A stretch of 64,000 nt of DNA from Pseudomonas sp. (GCF_017744435.1 NZ_JAGIBG010000005.1:106779-170778); one strand, 5' to 3'. Positions 36,990-46,605 are shown, counted from the stretch's first letter. Program-made: numbers and translations. Notes: generated by a model from the sequence alone, not told the origin.

Positions 36990-37889
36990 ATGAGTAAAGT
37001 CAATGTGCTGGTCGTGGATGACGCACCGTTCATTCGTGACCTGGTGAGGAAGTGCCTGCGCAATGCCTTCCCGGGCATGGTCATCGAAGACGCGGTCAAC
37101 GGTCGCAAGGCCATGGCCATGCTGGGCAAGGAACCGTTCGACCTGGTGTTGTGCGACTGGGAGATGCCGGAGATGTCCGGCCTGGAACTGCTGACCTGGT
37201 GCCGTCAGCAGCCCGAGATGAAGGACCTGCAGTTCATCATGGTGACCAGCCGTGGTGACAAGGAGAACGTGATCCAGGCCATCCAGGCTGGCGTCTCCGA
37301 CTTCGTCGGCAAGCCGTTCACCAACGAACAGCTGTTGACCAAGGTGAAGAAAGCCCTGAGCAAGATCGGCAAGCTGGAAAGCCTGATGGCCGGTGCGCCG
37401 GCACGGGTGAATTCGGCATTCGCCAACGATTCGCTGAGTGCACTGACCGGCGGCAAGCCTGAAGCGGCCAAGGTCGCGCCCCCTGCTGCAGCGCCAGCCA
37501 AGCCTTTGCTCAATGCACCCAAGCCGCAAACTGCGGCGGCTGCGGCCCAGACCGGGCGGGGGCAGGGCCAGTTGCGCCTGGCCAGCGGTACCCAGCCCTG
37601 CGTGATCAAGGCGCTGAGCCTCAAGGAAGCGCTGCTGGTGGTCCGTCGCAGTGCAGCGCTGCCACAGGTGCTGGAAGGCGCAGTGCTTGACCTGGAGCAG
37701 GGTGAGAACGCCGAAGTGGCGCGCCTGAACGGCTATCTGCACGCCATCGCTGCGCTGGAGCCCAAGCCGGAAAGTGACTGGCTGCAGCTGACCTTCAAGT
37801 TTGTCGACCAGGATGCGCAGAAGCTCGACTACCTGTCGCGCCTGATTGCCCGTGGTACCCAGCAGAAGCACTTCACCCCCGGCGCCTGA
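36990..37889 (+). CDS. CheY-like response regulator with C-terminal PilZ-like domain
   Basis: 299 residues. A receiver domain (1-125) has VVDDAPFIRD, the phospho-acceptor Asp in VLCDWEMPEMSG, and the Lys of VGKPFTN. An Ala/Pro-rich linker (about 135-185) leads to a C-terminal domain of about 110 residues with VARLNGYLHAIAAL and LQLTFKFVDQDAQKLDYLSRLI; the last segment is the usual end of PilZ domains, although RxxxR and DxSxxG motifs of c-di-GMP binding are not clear. No kinase gene is adjacent. SD AGAGGAG. Signalling partner unknown. Confidence 0.8.
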   Translation: MSKVNVLVVDDAPFIRDLVRKCLRNAFPGMVIEDAVNGRKAMAMLGKEPFDLVLCDWEMPEMSGLELLTWCRQQPEMKDLQFIMVTSRGDKENVIQAIQAGVSDFVGKPFTNEQLLTKVKKALSKIGKLESLMAGAPARVNSAFANDSLSALTGGKPEAAKVAPPAAAPAKPLLNAPKPQTAAAAAQTGRGQGQLRLASGTQPCVIKALSLKEALLVVRRSAALPQVLEGAVLDLEQGENAEVARLNGYLHAIAALEPKPESDWLQLTFKFVDQDAQKLDYLSRLIARGTQQKHFTPGA

Positions 37890-37936
37890 TCAAGGCCATA
37901 CATAGGTTTATCACCAACTTTCAGGCATGCGCTGTA

Positions 37937-38055
37937 CTTGTGGGAGCCGGGCTTGCCGGCGATGGGCCGCGAAGCGGCCCCGCGATTTCAAGGTAGTTGC
38001 ATAAACTGTCGGGGCCGCTTCGCGGCCCATCGCCGGCAAGCCCGGCTCCCACAAG
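37937..38055. repeat. REP palindrome pair with 46-base perfect arms
   Basis: Arms 37937-37982 and 38010-38055 are perfect complements (CTTGTGGGAGCCGGGCTTGC...), with a 27-base spacer. This is the second-longest inverted repeat in the window. Confidence 0.9.
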
Positions 38056-38153
38056 GTCCGCATCAACCTGCCGGTCTTCCGACCAGCTGCAATACCGCCC
38101 GCTAATCCCGCTGCTAGTCTTCGACAGACCATACCTGTCAAAAAGCCACCATC

Positions 38154-39056
38154 ATGCCAGCCGCCGCCCGCTTGCTGCTTTTCTGTGCCTTGCTTTCAGC
38201 CTCGGCGTCGAGCATGGGCATGACGATCTACAAGACCGTCGACAACACCGGCGTGGTCTCGTACTCCGATCGCTACAGCCCGGGGGCGAAAACCTTCGAG
38301 CTCAGCGAGCCGATCCTCGATCACATCGATGGCAAGGTGCGCCTGCAGGCCGAAACCTTCCCAGGCGGTGTGCGCTTCATGGTGCGCAACGACTTGTATG
38401 TGCCGATGCAGGTCGAGTTGCGCATCGACAAGCTGAGCAACGCCTTCGGTGGCAACCAGACGCGCAACATACGCACTGTGGTGGGGCCACGTTCGAGCAA
38501 GGTGCTGAGTTCGGTGCTGGCCGCGTCCGGTGGCAAGTTGCAATACGCTACAAGCTTCCAGTACGCCATGGGCGACCCTGGCCAGCGGTCCTTGGCTTAC
38601 CGCTACCCATTTCCCTGGAAGGGTGGGCCATTTCGTCTGACCCAGGGGCCCAACGGCCGCTTCAGCCACTTCGGCCCCAGGAGCCGCTATGCGATGGACA
38701 TCGCCATGCCGGAGGGCACGCCGATCATTGCGGCCCGAGGCGGGATGGTGGTGAAGGTCGAGAATGGCCAGAGTGGTCGAGGCACCAACCCGGGGGGCAA
38801 TTTCGTGCGGATTCTGCACCCCGACGGCACCATGGGCGTGTACCTGCACCTGATGCGCGGTTCGGTGGTGGTGCGCGAAGGGCAGCAGGTGGTGGTCGGG
38901 CAGGCCCTGGCCAAGTCGGGCAATACCGGTAACAGCACCGGGCCCCACCTGCATTTCGTGGTGCAGCGCAATGTGGGGCTGGCGCTGGAGTCGATACCGT
39001 TCCAGTTCGACCGGCCGCTTGGCGGGTTGCCGGACTTCACCGCCGGCAACCCGTAG
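38154..39056 (+). CDS. secreted M23-family peptidase
   Basis: 300 residues with a signal peptide (about 1-20). Residues 23-40 (TIYKTVDNTGVVSYSDR) resemble the short DUF4124 cell-surface motif. The M23 LytM domain is C-terminal: HFGPRSRYAMDIAMPEGTP holds the zinc His and Asp, and GPHLHFVVQ the catalytic and zinc His. It probably cleaves peptidoglycan cross-links or acts at the envelope. It has no partner genes; the adjacent CorC-like gene is convergent with a 2-base gap. Confidence 0.9.
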   Translation: MPAAARLLLFCALLSASASSMGMTIYKTVDNTGVVSYSDRYSPGAKTFELSEPILDHIDGKVRLQAETFPGGVRFMVRNDLYVPMQVELRIDKLSNAFGGNQTRNIRTVVGPRSSKVLSSVLAASGGKLQYATSFQYAMGDPGQRSLAYRYPFPWKGGPFRLTQGPNGRFSHFGPRSRYAMDIAMPEGTPIIAARGGMVVKVENGQSGRGTNPGGNFVRILHPDGTMGVYLHLMRGSVVVREGQQVVVGQALAKSGNTGNSTGPHLHFVVQRNVGLALESIPFQFDRPLGGLPDFTAGNP

Positions 39057-39058
39057 GG

Positions 39059-40399
39059 TCAGTCGAGCTTGAGCACCTTGGCCAGGACGATCTTCGGCCC
39101 TTTCATCTTCTTGATGATGATGCGCAGGCCTTCGACCTCCAGCACTTCCTCTTCCTCGGGCACGCGCTTGAGGGTCTCGTAGACCAGGCCAGCGAGGGTT
39201 TCTGCCTCGATGTGGTCGAGGTCGACACCGAGCAGGCGCTCGACCTTGAACAGCGGCGTATCGCCCCGCACCAGCAGTTTGCCCGGCTGGTAGGCGAGGA
39301 TGCCGCGTTCGGTCTTGCGGTGTTCGTCCTGGATGTCACCCACCAGCACTTCCAGCACGTCTTCCATGGTCAGGTAGCCGATCACCTTGCCGTCGGCTTC
39401 CTCCACCAGCACGAAGTGCGCGCCACCCTTGCGGAACTGCTCCAGCAGCTGCGACAGCGGCATGTGCCGCGACACGCGCTCCAGCGGGCGGGCCAGGTCG
39501 TCCAGATCGATGGTTTCGGGCAGGTGTTCGAGTTCGGCCAGCTCCAGCAGCAAGTCCTTGATGTGCAGCAGGCCGGTGAACTCCTCGCGCTCGGCGTCGT
39601 ACACCGGGTAACGGCTGAACTTGTGCCGGCGTACCAGGGCGAGAATTTCCTTGAGCGGGGCATGGGCGTCGATGCTGACCATGTCCTCACGGGAGTTGGC
39701 CCAGTCCACCACTTCCAGCTCGCCCATTTCCACCGCCGAGGCGAGCACGCGCATGCCTTGGTCGCTCGGGTCCTGGCCACGGCTGGAGTGCAGGATCAGC
39801 TTGAGTTCTTCGCGACTGTAGTGGTGTTCGTGGTGCGGGCCAGGCTCACCTTGGCCAGCGATGCGCAGGATGGTGTTGGCGCTGGCGTTGAGCAGGTAGA
39901 TGGCCGGGTACATGGTCCAGTAGAACAGGTACAACGGCACGGCGGTCCACAGCGACAGCAGCTCAGGCTTGCGGATCGCCCACGACTTGGGCGCCAGTTC
40001 GCCGACCACGATGTGCAGGTACGAAATGACGAAGAAGGCGACGAAGAACGACACCGCCTTGACCAGTTCGGCGCTGTCCACGCCCAGGTAGGCCAGCAGC
40101 GGCTCCAGCAGGTGGGCGAAGGCCGGCTCACCGACCCAGCCCAGGCCCAGCGAGGCGAGGGTGATGCCCAGCTGGCAGGCGGACAGGTAGGCGTCGAGCT
40201 GGTTGTGGACCTTGCGCAGGATGCTGCCGCGCCAGCCATGCAGTTCGGCGATGGACTCGACGCGGGTGGCGCGCAGCTTGACCATGGCGAACTCGGCGGC
40301 AACGAAGAAGCCGTTGAGCAACACCAGCAGGAAGGCAAAGATGATCATGCCGAAATCGGCGAATAACGAGGCGAGGCTGATACCAGGGGAAGGGTCCAT
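39059..40399 (-). CDS. CorC/HlyC-family membrane protein (DUF21-CBS-CorC_HlyC)
   Basis: 446 residues. The N-terminal DUF21 domain has about four hydrophobic segments (FGMIIFAFLLVLLNGFFVAAEFAMV onward, given partly), followed by two CBS repeats (about 215-340) and the C-terminal CorC_HlyC domain (LLVRGDTPLFKVERLLG). The family is linked to magnesium/cobalt efflux and to haemolysin-like proteins; its transport role is debated. Met 40399 gives the known start DPSPGISLASLFAD; the open frame upstream has no support. It is followed by phoR on the same strand but separated by the phoR terminator. Confidence 0.9.
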   Translation of the reverse strand: MDPSPGISLASLFADFGMIIFAFLLVLLNGFFVAAEFAMVKLRATRVESIAELHGWRGSILRKVHNQLDAYLSACQLGITLASLGLGWVGEPAFAHLLEPLLAYLGVDSAELVKAVSFFVAFFVISYLHIVVGELAPKSWAIRKPELLSLWTAVPLYLFYWTMYPAIYLLNASANTILRIAGQGEPGPHHEHHYSREELKLILHSSRGQDPSDQGMRVLASAVEMGELEVVDWANSREDMVSIDAHAPLKEILALVRRHKFSRYPVYDAEREEFTGLLHIKDLLLELAELEHLPETIDLDDLARPLERVSRHMPLSQLLEQFRKGGAHFVLVEEADGKVIGYLTMEDVLEVLVGDIQDEHRKTERGILAYQPGKLLVRGDTPLFKVERLLGVDLDHIEAETLAGLVYETLKRVPEEEEVLEVEGLRIIIKKMKGPKIVLAKVLKLD

Positions 40400-40437
40400 G
40401 ATGGAGTTTTTACGGGGTCCGTCTTTGAGATAGAGAG

Positions 40438-40464
40438 AAAAAAAGTGCCAGCTCTTGCTGGCAC
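40438..40464 (-). terminator. intrinsic terminator after phoBR
   Basis: On the minus strand: GTGCCAGC AAGA GCTGGCAC followed by seven T (plus-strand A run 40438-40444), 64 bases beyond the phoR stop. Confidence 0.9.
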
Positions 40465-40489
40465 AGGGGATCCAATGTAGCGGCTGGGG

Positions 40490-40526
40490 CCGCAAAAGCA
40501 AAGGGCTGCAAAGCAGCCCCCGGTAC
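40490..40526. repeat. short REP-like element next to phoR
   Basis: GGGGCCGC ... GCAGCCCC half-site, the core found in the REP pairs near 12341 and 55000, without full arms. Confidence 0.45.
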
Positions 40527-40527
40527 C

Positions 40528-41835
40528 TCAGGCCTTGCCGTTGGCCAATTGTGCCGGCCCAAAGTGACAGGTGAAGGTACTCCCATGCCCCGGTACGCTG
40601 CTGATTTCCAGCTTGCCGCGGTGGCGCATCAGCACGTGTTTGACGATCGCCAGGCCAAGGCCGGTGCCACCGGTATTCGACGCACGGCTGGAGTCGACGC
40701 GGTAGAAGCGCTCGGTCAGCCGCGGCAGGTGCTTGGCGTCGATGCCGACCCCGGAATCCTGCACCGACAGGTGCGCGCCGTGTTCGTCGCCCCACCAGCG
40801 GATGCGGATGTTGCCTTCATCCTGGGTGTACTTCACGGCGTTGAACACCAGGTTGGAGAAGGCGCTGCGCAGTTCCGACTCGCTGCCCTTCAGGCGCAGG
40901 CCAGGTGCGGCTTCCAGGGTGATTTTCTGGTTACGCGGCCCGGACAGTGCCTGGGCATCCTGCTTGATTGCGGTGAGCAAGGCATCGACCGCCACCGGCT
41001 GGTTGTCCGACGGGTAGTCGGTGGCTTCCAGCTTGGCCAGCAGCAACAGGTCGTTGAGCAGGGTCTGCATGCGCGAGCCTTGCTGGGTCATCTGCTGCAG
41101 CGCCCTGGCCCAGCGCGGGTTCACGTCCTCGACGTTGTCCAGCAGGGTTTCCAGGTAGCCGGTGATCACGGTCAGCGGTGTGCGCAGCTCGTGGGAGACG
41201 TTGGCGACGAAATCCTTGCGCATCTGCTCGAGCTGATGGATGCGGGTGACATCGCGCACCAGCATCAGGTGCTCGTTGTTGCCGTAGCGGGTGATGTGCA
41301 GCTGCACGCGCAGGCGGTCGTTGATCGGGGACGGGATTTCCAGAGGCTCGACGTAGTTCTCCGCCTCGAAGTATTCCTTGAAGCGCGGGTGGCGCACCAG
41401 GTTGGTGACCGGCTGGCCGCCGTCCTGCGGGGTCTTGAAGCCCAGCAGCGTCTCTGCGGCGCGGTTCCACCACTCCAGGTTGCCGTCGCTGTCGAGCATG
41501 ATCACCGCATCGCGCAGCGCCGCAGTGGACTCCTGCACCCGGTCGATCACTGCCTGCAGGCGCCCGCGTACGCGCTGGTCGCGGCGCTGCAGGTGATAGA
41601 TGCTGTCGAACACCTCGCCCCACAGGCCGTAGCCATCGGGCGGTGCTTCATCGGGTTGGTGGTTGCGCAGCCAGTCGTGCAGGCGCAGCAGCTGTTTGAG
41701 GGTCCAGCCCAGGTACAGCGCCAGGCCGATGGCCAGGCTCCAGCCGTAATAGCCGCTGACCAGGCCGCCGATCAGGCAGACGGTGATCAGCAGCAACAGG
41801 TGGCGAATCAGGGTCGCGTGCCAGTTCTGGTTCAA
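40528..41835 (-). CDS. phoR: phosphate regulon sensor kinase PhoR
   Basis: About 435 residues. Two N-terminal membrane helices without a large periplasmic loop, a PAS domain (about 95-190), HisKA with the phospho-His in FVANVSHELRTPLTVITGY, and HATPase_c with DSGVGID and GGTGLGLAIV. It phosphorylates PhoB when phosphate is low and dephosphorylates it otherwise. The frame can start at TTG 41853, but TTG 41835 (NQNWHATLIRHLL) has AAGGA at the right distance. It follows phoB by about 50 bases and is cotranscribed. Confidence 0.94.
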   Translation of the reverse strand: MNQNWHATLIRHLLLLITVCLIGGLVSGYYGWSLAIGLALYLGWTLKQLLRLHDWLRNHQPDEAPPDGYGLWGEVFDSIYHLQRRDQRVRGRLQAVIDRVQESTAALRDAVIMLDSDGNLEWWNRAAETLLGFKTPQDGGQPVTNLVRHPRFKEYFEAENYVEPLEIPSPINDRLRVQLHITRYGNNEHLMLVRDVTRIHQLEQMRKDFVANVSHELRTPLTVITGYLETLLDNVEDVNPRWARALQQMTQQGSRMQTLLNDLLLLAKLEATDYPSDNQPVAVDALLTAIKQDAQALSGPRNQKITLEAAPGLRLKGSESELRSAFSNLVFNAVKYTQDEGNIRIRWWGDEHGAHLSVQDSGVGIDAKHLPRLTERFYRVDSSRASNTGGTGLGLAIVKHVLMRHRGKLEISSVPGHGSTFTCHFGPAQLANGKA

Positions 41836-41883
41836 TTGACGGTCCTTGTACAACGACTTGCAGCTTGGCGCTTGTAGGCTCGA

Positions 41884-42573
41884 TCAGCTCTTGGTCGAGA
41901 AGCGGTAGCCAGTGCCCCGGACGGTTTGTACCAGATTTTCGTAGGCTTCACCCAGTGCCTTGCGCAGGCGACGGATGTGCACGTCGACGGTGCGCTCCTC
42001 GACATACACGTTGCCGCCCCACACCTGGTCGAGCAGTTGGCCGCGGGTGTAGGCGCGTTCCTGGTGGGTCATGAAGAACTGCAGCAGGCGATACTCGGTA
42101 GGGCCCATCTCGGCCGGCTTGCCATCGATGGTCACGCGGTGGCTGATCGGGTCGAGCAGCAGGCCGCCGACTTCGATTGGCGCTTCGCTGTCGCTCGGGC
42201 CGGTGCGACGCAGCACGGCCTTCAGCCGGGCGACCAGCTCGCGGGGCGAGAACGGCTTGGTGATGTAGTCGTCGGCGCCAACTTCCAGGCCTTGGATCTT
42301 GTTGTCCTCTTCGCCTTTGGCGGTGAGCATGATGATCGGGATGTCGCCGGTCAGCTCGTCGCGCTTGAGGCGGCGTGCCAGCTCAATGCCGGAAGTGCCG
42401 GGCAGCATCCAGTCGAGCAGGATCAGGTCCGGTTTGCGGTCGACGATGATCGCGTGGGCCTGTTGCGAATTCTCCGCTTCCAGGCAGTCATAGCCGGCCA
42501 TTTCCAATGCAACGGCGATCATCTCGCGAATAGGCGCTTCGTCGTCGACGATCAGAATGTTTCTGCCAACCAT
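41884..42573 (-). CDS. phoB: phosphate regulon response regulator PhoB
   Basis: 229 residues. The receiver domain has the acidic pair VDDEAP, phospho-Asp in LLDWMLPG and Lys in ITKPFSPRE; the OmpR-type winged helix spans about 130-229 ([15 protein letters not shown] and VRGTGYRF). When phosphorylated it binds Pho boxes such as those before pstS, pstC and itself. Met 42573 has GGGAGAGG upstream; the open frame extends 13 codons further but lacks support. Autoregulation is indicated by the Pho box at 42627-42644. Confidence 0.96.
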   Translation of the reverse strand: MVGRNILIVDDEAPIREMIAVALEMAGYDCLEAENSQQAHAIIVDRKPDLILLDWMLPGTSGIELARRLKRDELTGDIPIIMLTAKGEEDNKIQGLEVGADDYITKPFSPRELVARLKAVLRRTGPSDSEAPIEVGGLLLDPISHRVTIDGKPAEMGPTEYRLLQFFMTHQERAYTRGQLLDQVWGGNVYVEERTVDVHIRRLRKALGEAYENLVQTVRGTGYRFSTKS

Positions 42574-42610
42574 GCTCAAAACCTCTCCCAGTAATCGTGT
42601 CTTGGCCCGC

Positions 42611-42644
42611 ATTAGATAACGGAATTATTGCAGCTGTGTGACAG
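42611..42644 (-). promoter_or_regulatory. Pho box and -10 of phoB
   Basis: Minus strand: CTGTCAC (42644-42638), ACAG, CTGCAAT (42633-42627), then 10 bases to TCTAAT (42616-42611) as -10. Supports autoregulation of phoBR. Confidence 0.75.
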
Positions 42645-42747
42645 GGTGTTGGCCGTTCTGGCGACATTCCATGACTGGGCTAGGCTTCACAGGGCTGCTG
42701 CGGCGGCAAACAGAATGCATTCCACCCCCGAATCAATGGTGATTCCA

Positions 42748-43116
42748 ATGACACGACATACGCTGAGCTGGATGGCCCTTTTCGCTGCACTGGCGCTGCC
42801 GGGGGTGGCGTCCGCCCACCATGCCATGGAGAAAGACGGCATGTTGGTCGATCACAAAGGCATGACGTTGTATACCTTTGACAAGGACGCCGACGGCAAA
42901 TCGATGTGCAATGGTGACTGTGAGAAGAACTGGCCGCCATTGATGGTCGAAAAGGGCGAAAAGGCTGAGGGCAAGTGGACGCAGATCAAGCGTGACAGTG
43001 GCCACATGCAGTGGGCCTATGACGGCAAGCCGGTGTACACCTTCGTCAAGGACAAGAAGGCCGGGGACATGACCGGTGACGGCATGAAAGACGTCTGGCA
43101 CGTCGCTAAACCGTAA
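42748..43116 (+). CDS. secreted-repeat (lipoprotein_15-like) periplasmic protein
   Basis: 122 residues with signal peptide LSWMALFAALALPGVASA. Two copies of the short secreted repeat are visible: GMTLYTFDKDADGKSMCNGDCEKNWPP and GKPVYTFVKDKKAGD (first quoted in part of the family pattern LYxFxxD...SxCxGxCxxxWPP). Proteins of this COG4315-like group are exported, common in bacteria and of unknown function. The start at ATG 42748 gives the cleanest signal peptide, but there is no strong Shine-Dalgarno. It is divergent from phoB and is followed by a short palindrome. Confidence 0.85.
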   Translation: MTRHTLSWMALFAALALPGVASAHHAMEKDGMLVDHKGMTLYTFDKDADGKSMCNGDCEKNWPPLMVEKGEKAEGKWTQIKRDSGHMQWAYDGKPVYTFVKDKKAGDMTGDGMKDVWHVAKP

Positions 43117-43131
43117 AGGCTGACTCTTGAC

Positions 43132-43163
43132 CCTGTGGGAGCGGGTCAACCCGCTCCCACAGG
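43132..43163. repeat. short REP palindrome between convergent genes
   Basis: CCTGTGGGAGCGGG TCAA CCCGCTCCCACAGG, a perfect 14-bp stem, probably also a two-way terminator. Confidence 0.8.
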
Positions 43164-43175
43164 TGGAGGCAAGGA

Positions 43176-44066
43176 TCAGCGCAGGGCGTAATCCAGCACC
43201 ACCCCGATGAACACCAGCAACCCCGCCCAGTGATTGTGCAGAAACGCCTTGAAGCACGACTCGCGGTCCAGCTTGCGCGTCGACCAGTATTCCCAGGCGA
43301 AGCACACCGCCGCACCCAGCAACCCCAGGTGGAACCAGCCACCCAGCTCGAAGCGGCTGCCCGCCAGCAGCAAACAGCCCAACGACAACAGCTGCAAGGT
43401 CAGGATGATCATCCGGTCCGCATCGCCGAACAGAATCGCGGTCGATTTCACCCCGATCTTCAGGTCGTCATCGCGGTCGACCATGGCGTAATAGGTGTCG
43501 TAACCCACCGTCCACAGCAGGTTGGCGATGTACAGCAGCCAGGCACTGGCCGGCAATTCGCCACCGGCCGCGGTAAAGGCCATGGGGATGCCCCAGGAAT
43601 ACGCGGCACCCAGCACCACCTGCGGGTAATAGGTGTAGCGCTTCATGAACGGGTAGCAGAACGCCAGCGCCACCGCGCCGAACGACAGCCACACGGTCCG
43701 GCTGTTGGTGCACAGCACCAGCAGGAAACTCACACCGACCAGGATGGCGAACAACGCCAGCGCCTCGCGCGATTTGACCCGGCCACTTGCCAGCGGGCGG
43801 TCTGCAGTACGTTTGACGTGGCCATCGACCTTGCGGTCGGCGAAGTCGTTGATGCAGCAGCCGGCTGCGCGCATCAGCACCACGCCCAGGCCGAAGATCA
43901 GCACATTGGCCAGGGTCGGCGAGCCGTGCCCGGCGATCCATACCGCTGACAGGGTCGGCCAGAGCAGCAGATAGATGCCGATCGGCCGGTCCATGCGGCT
44001 GAGCTGGACGAAGTCCCAGGCCCGTGGGTGCAGGCGGTTGAGCGACTTGAGCAGTTGCAGGTACAT
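43176..44066 (-). CDS. ubiA: 4-hydroxybenzoate octaprenyltransferase
   Basis: 296 residues, about eight to nine membrane helices. The two Asp-rich prenyl-diphosphate-binding motifs are [20 protein letters not shown] and [13 protein letters not shown]. It attaches the polyprenyl tail to 4-hydroxybenzoate in ubiquinone synthesis at the inner membrane. Met 44066 overlaps the ubiC stop by one base (TGATG), so translation is coupled. The gene order ubiC-ubiA is the usual one. Confidence 0.95.
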   Translation of the reverse strand: MYLQLLKSLNRLHPRAWDFVQLSRMDRPIGIYLLLWPTLSAVWIAGHGSPTLANVLIFGLGVVLMRAAGCCINDFADRKVDGHVKRTADRPLASGRVKSREALALFAILVGVSFLLVLCTNSRTVWLSFGAVALAFCYPFMKRYTYYPQVVLGAAYSWGIPMAFTAAGGELPASAWLLYIANLLWTVGYDTYYAMVDRDDDLKIGVKSTAILFGDADRMIILTLQLLSLGCLLLAGSRFELGGWFHLGLLGAAVCFAWEYWSTRKLDRESCFKAFLHNHWAGLLVFIGVVLDYALR

Positions 44067-44623
44067 CAGCGGTTCTCCTCCTTGGCCGCTTGCCACAGTG
44101 TAGGCAGGAAAACCTCGGCCACCAGCAGGTCGAGGCCGTCACGGGCGAAGCGCGAGCGACGCCCCCACAGGCCCTCTTGCATGGCATTGGCCGGTAGCCA
44201 GGCCTGCGGATAACGGCAAACTTCGATCGGGTGGCGAATGAACGCCTGGTCGCAGAACAGCAACTCGCCTAGTGATCGGCTGCCCAGGGTTTCCAGGTCC
44301 AGGCCGCCGCGTTCCAGGGCGCTGCGGCTGGCCACGCTGCGGGCGAACACCCAAGGTTCGCCATGCCCGCGCAGGAACACCTCGCGCACCCAGCCCTCGG
44401 CGCCTGGAGCGATGTTCAGGGCCAGGCATTCGTCATCGCGCAGCGGTTGCCAGCCTTCGAACAGGGGGGTGACACTGAAGTGGTCCTGGGACAGCTGGGT
44501 GAGGCGGCGAGTCAGGGAGCCTTCGTCGAACAGCCAGGCCAGGGTTGGCTGGTCGATTTCAGTGGCCAGCTGTGAATACGGCAGCCACGCGACAGCGGCT
44601 GCTTGCGGGGATTCGTACGACAC
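44066..44623 (-). CDS. ubiC: chorismate lyase
   Basis: 185 residues. The family core [22 protein letters not shown], with its conserved Arg, and [19 protein letters not shown], with a conserved Glu, are present. It splits chorismate into 4-hydroxybenzoate and pyruvate, the first committed step of ubiquinone synthesis, and supplies UbiA. GTG 44623 ([14 protein letters not shown]) is the family start; the frame remains open far upstream, antisense to the rubredoxin reductase gene, but that part has no support. It is divergent from rubA across 113 bases. Confidence 0.93.
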   Translation of the reverse strand: MSYESPQAAAVAWLPYSQLATEIDQPTLAWLFDEGSLTRRLTQLSQDHFSVTPLFEGWQPLRDDECLALNIAPGAEGWVREVFLRGHGEPWVFARSVASRSALERGGLDLETLGSRSLGELLFCDQAFIRHPIEVCRYPQAWLPANAMQEGLWGRRSRFARDGLDLLVAEVFLPTLWQAAKEENR

Positions 44624-44736
44624 GTCGGTATGCTTGCTTACAGCCAGAGAGGCGGCGAGCTTAGCATGATTGCCCTGACTGCTTGCATAATGCCGGGCTA
44701 CAACAAAGCCTGAGCGACACCGAGGAAATTGACCTG

Positions 44737-44904
44737 ATGAAAAAGTGGCAGTGTATTGTCTGTGGCCTGATCTATGACGAAGCCGAAGGGTGGCCGGACG
44801 ACGGCATTCCGCCCGGTACCCGCTGGGAAGACGTACCGGCAGACTGGCTGTGCCCTGACTGCGGTGTGGGCAAGAGCGACTTCGAAATGATCTCCATCGG
44901 CTGA
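44737..44904 (+). CDS. rubA: rubredoxin
   Basis: 55 residues with one Fe(SCys)4 site: CIVCG near the N-terminus and CPDCG near the C-terminus, with the family segment [22 protein letters not shown] between them. It carries single electrons in the cytoplasm, from rubredoxin reductase to acceptors such as hydroxylases or in oxidative-stress defence. ATG 44737 has GAGGAA upstream. It lies 16 bases before the reductase gene, so the two are an operon. Confidence 0.95.
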   Translation: MKKWQCIVCGLIYDEAEGWPDDGIPPGTRWEDVPADWLCPDCGVGKSDFEMISIG

Positions 44905-44920
44905 TAGAGGAAAGCACGGC

Positions 44921-46069
44921 ATGACGTTCCCCGTAGTCATCATCGGTACCGGCCTGGCCGGCTACAACCTGGCCCGTGAATTTCGCAAGCTCGATGGCGA
45001 TACGCCGCTGCTGCTGATTACTGCCGACGACGGCCGTTCCTACTCCAAGCCCATGCTCTCCACCGGCTTTGCCAAGCACAAGGACGCCGATGACCTGTGC
45101 ATGGCCGAACCTGGCGTGATGGCCGAGCAGCTCAAGGCCGAGATCCGCACCCATACCCGCATCAGCGGTATCGATCCGGGCCACAAGCGCCTGTGGATCG
45201 GTGAAGAGGCGATCGAGTATCGCGACCTGGTACTGGCTTGGGGCGCGCAGACCGTGCAGGTGCCGATCGACGGTGATGGTGTCGAGCGGGTGTTCCCGAT
45301 CAACGACCTCGAAGACTATGCACGCTTCCGTGCCGCTGCAGCGGGCAAGCAGCGTGTGCTGATTCTTGGCGCCGGCCTGATCGGTTGCGAGTTTGCCAAC
45401 GACATGCGCCTGGGCGGTTTCGAGGTCGACGTGGTGGCGCCCTGCGAACAGGTCATGCCGACCTTGTTGCACCCGGCCGCCGCTGCTTCCGTGCAAGCCG
45501 GCCTGGAAGGGCTGGGCGTACGCTTCCACCTCGGCCCGGTACTGACGCGCTTGCAACAGGCGGGTGAAGGGCTTGAGGCGCACCTGTCCGATGGGCAAGT
45601 GATCGCCTGCGACCTGGTGGTATCGGCCATCGGCCTGCGCCCGCGCACCGACCTCGCCGCCGCCGCCGGGCTGCAGATCAACCGCGGCGTGGTCGTGGAC
45701 CGCCAGCTGCGTACGTCGCACAACAACATCTTCGCCCTTGGCGATTGCGCCGAGGTCGACGGTATCAACCTGCTCTATGTGATGCCGTTGATGGCCTGCG
45801 CCCGTGCCCTGGCGCAGACTTTGGCCGGTAACCCGACCCTGGTCAGCTATGGGCCGATGCCGATTACGGTGAAGACCCCGGCTTGCCCGCTGGTGGTGTC
45901 ACCGCCGCCAGTGGGCCGTGAAGGCAACTGGCAGGTCGAAGGGCAGGGCAGTGACCTGAAAGTGCTCTGTCATGCTGCTGACGGCCAGTTGCTCGGCTAT
46001 GCCCTGACCGGCAGCGCCGTCATGGAAAAACTGGCGCTAAATCGGCAGTTACCCGCCTTGATGGCGTGA
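44921..46069 (+). CDS. rubredoxin-NAD(+) reductase
   Basis: 382 residues. FAD-binding Rossmann motif [16 protein letters not shown] at the N-terminus, NAD-binding motif [15 protein letters not shown] at about 147, and the FAD-contacting [13 protein letters not shown] near 270 give the pyridine nucleotide-disulphide reductase fold. A C-terminal domain of about 70 residues ([15 protein letters not shown]) is typical of the Pseudomonas rubredoxin reductase group (AlkT/RubB). It passes electrons from NADH to RubA encoded 16 bases upstream. There is no alkane hydroxylase nearby, so the redox target is unknown. Confidence 0.92.
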   Translation: MTFPVVIIGTGLAGYNLAREFRKLDGDTPLLLITADDGRSYSKPMLSTGFAKHKDADDLCMAEPGVMAEQLKAEIRTHTRISGIDPGHKRLWIGEEAIEYRDLVLAWGAQTVQVPIDGDGVERVFPINDLEDYARFRAAAAGKQRVLILGAGLIGCEFANDMRLGGFEVDVVAPCEQVMPTLLHPAAAASVQAGLEGLGVRFHLGPVLTRLQQAGEGLEAHLSDGQVIACDLVVSAIGLRPRTDLAAAAGLQINRGVVVDRQLRTSHNNIFALGDCAEVDGINLLYVMPLMACARALAQTLAGNPTLVSYGPMPITVKTPACPLVVSPPPVGREGNWQVEGQGSDLKVLCHAADGQLLGYALTGSAVMEKLALNRQLPALMA

Positions 46070-46256
46070 ATAGCGGGCGTTCTGTCGGATTTATCCTGTT
46101 GTTGCCCGCACAATGGCCGCCCAGATACTGGCGCGGCCTCGGTGGGCGTGCCATTCTCAGTTCCGTCTGCCGCAGATTAGAGCCTGCGGTGCCTTGAACG
46201 CTGCTTCAATGGCAGCACGGCATAACAACAAGAAATTCCGTCAAAGAGGCTTCACT

Positions 46257-46553
46257 ATGCGTAAACCAGAACTCGCCGCTGTCATCGCCGAAAAGGCTGA
46301 CATGACCAAGGAAAAAGCCAACCAGGTGCTGAACGCTATTCTCGACAGCATCACCGGTGCCCTGGACAAGGACACGGTCACCCTGGTCGGTTTCGGTACC
46401 TTTGAAAAACGTCATCGTGGTGCCCGCACTGGCAAGAACCCGCAAACCGGTCAACCGGTGAAGATCAAGGCCAGCAACACCGTTGCCTTCAAGCCTGGCA
46501 AGAACCTGCGCGACAGCGTCAACACGCCTGCCAAGCCAGCCAAGAAAAAGTGA
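46257..46553 (+). CDS. hupA: DNA-binding protein HU
   Basis: 98 residues. HU/IHF fold with GFGTFEKRHRGARTGKNPQTG, the DNA-binding arm, and a Lys/Pro/Ala tail (TPAKPAKKK) a little longer than E. coli HU. It bends and compacts DNA as a dimer. Met 46257 begins the canonical RKPELAAVIAEKADMTKEKA; the upstream open frame has no support. It stands alone, followed by a GC-rich hairpin at 46583-46605. Confidence 0.95.
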   Translation: MRKPELAAVIAEKADMTKEKANQVLNAILDSITGALDKDTVTLVGFGTFEKRHRGARTGKNPQTGQPVKIKASNTVAFKPGKNLRDSVNTPAKPAKKK

Positions 46554-46582
46554 TCGACTGCTGACCCCCAGTGTCATCCAAG

Positions 46583-46605
46583 CGGGCGCCCCAGGGCGCC
46601 CGTTA
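46583..46605 (+). terminator. probable terminator after the HU gene
   Basis: CGGGCGCC CCAG GGCGCCCG followed by TTA, a strong 8-bp GC stem with only a short T tract, 30 bases after the stop. Confidence 0.55.

Noticed and set aside
37937..38055. Palindromic intergenic units as a CRISPR array or tRNA-like genes
   Set aside because: They are paired inverted REP units with no regular spacers and no tRNA cloverleaf or CCA pattern.
39059..40795. 578-codon version of the CorC-like protein
   Set aside because: The first 132 codons run through the phoR terminator and phoR coding DNA; the family start is Met 40399.
44624..45721. Minus-strand open frame extending ubiC upstream to about 551 codons
   Set aside because: It is antisense to the rubredoxin reductase and rubredoxin genes and has no family match; ubiC has a conserved GTG start at 44623.
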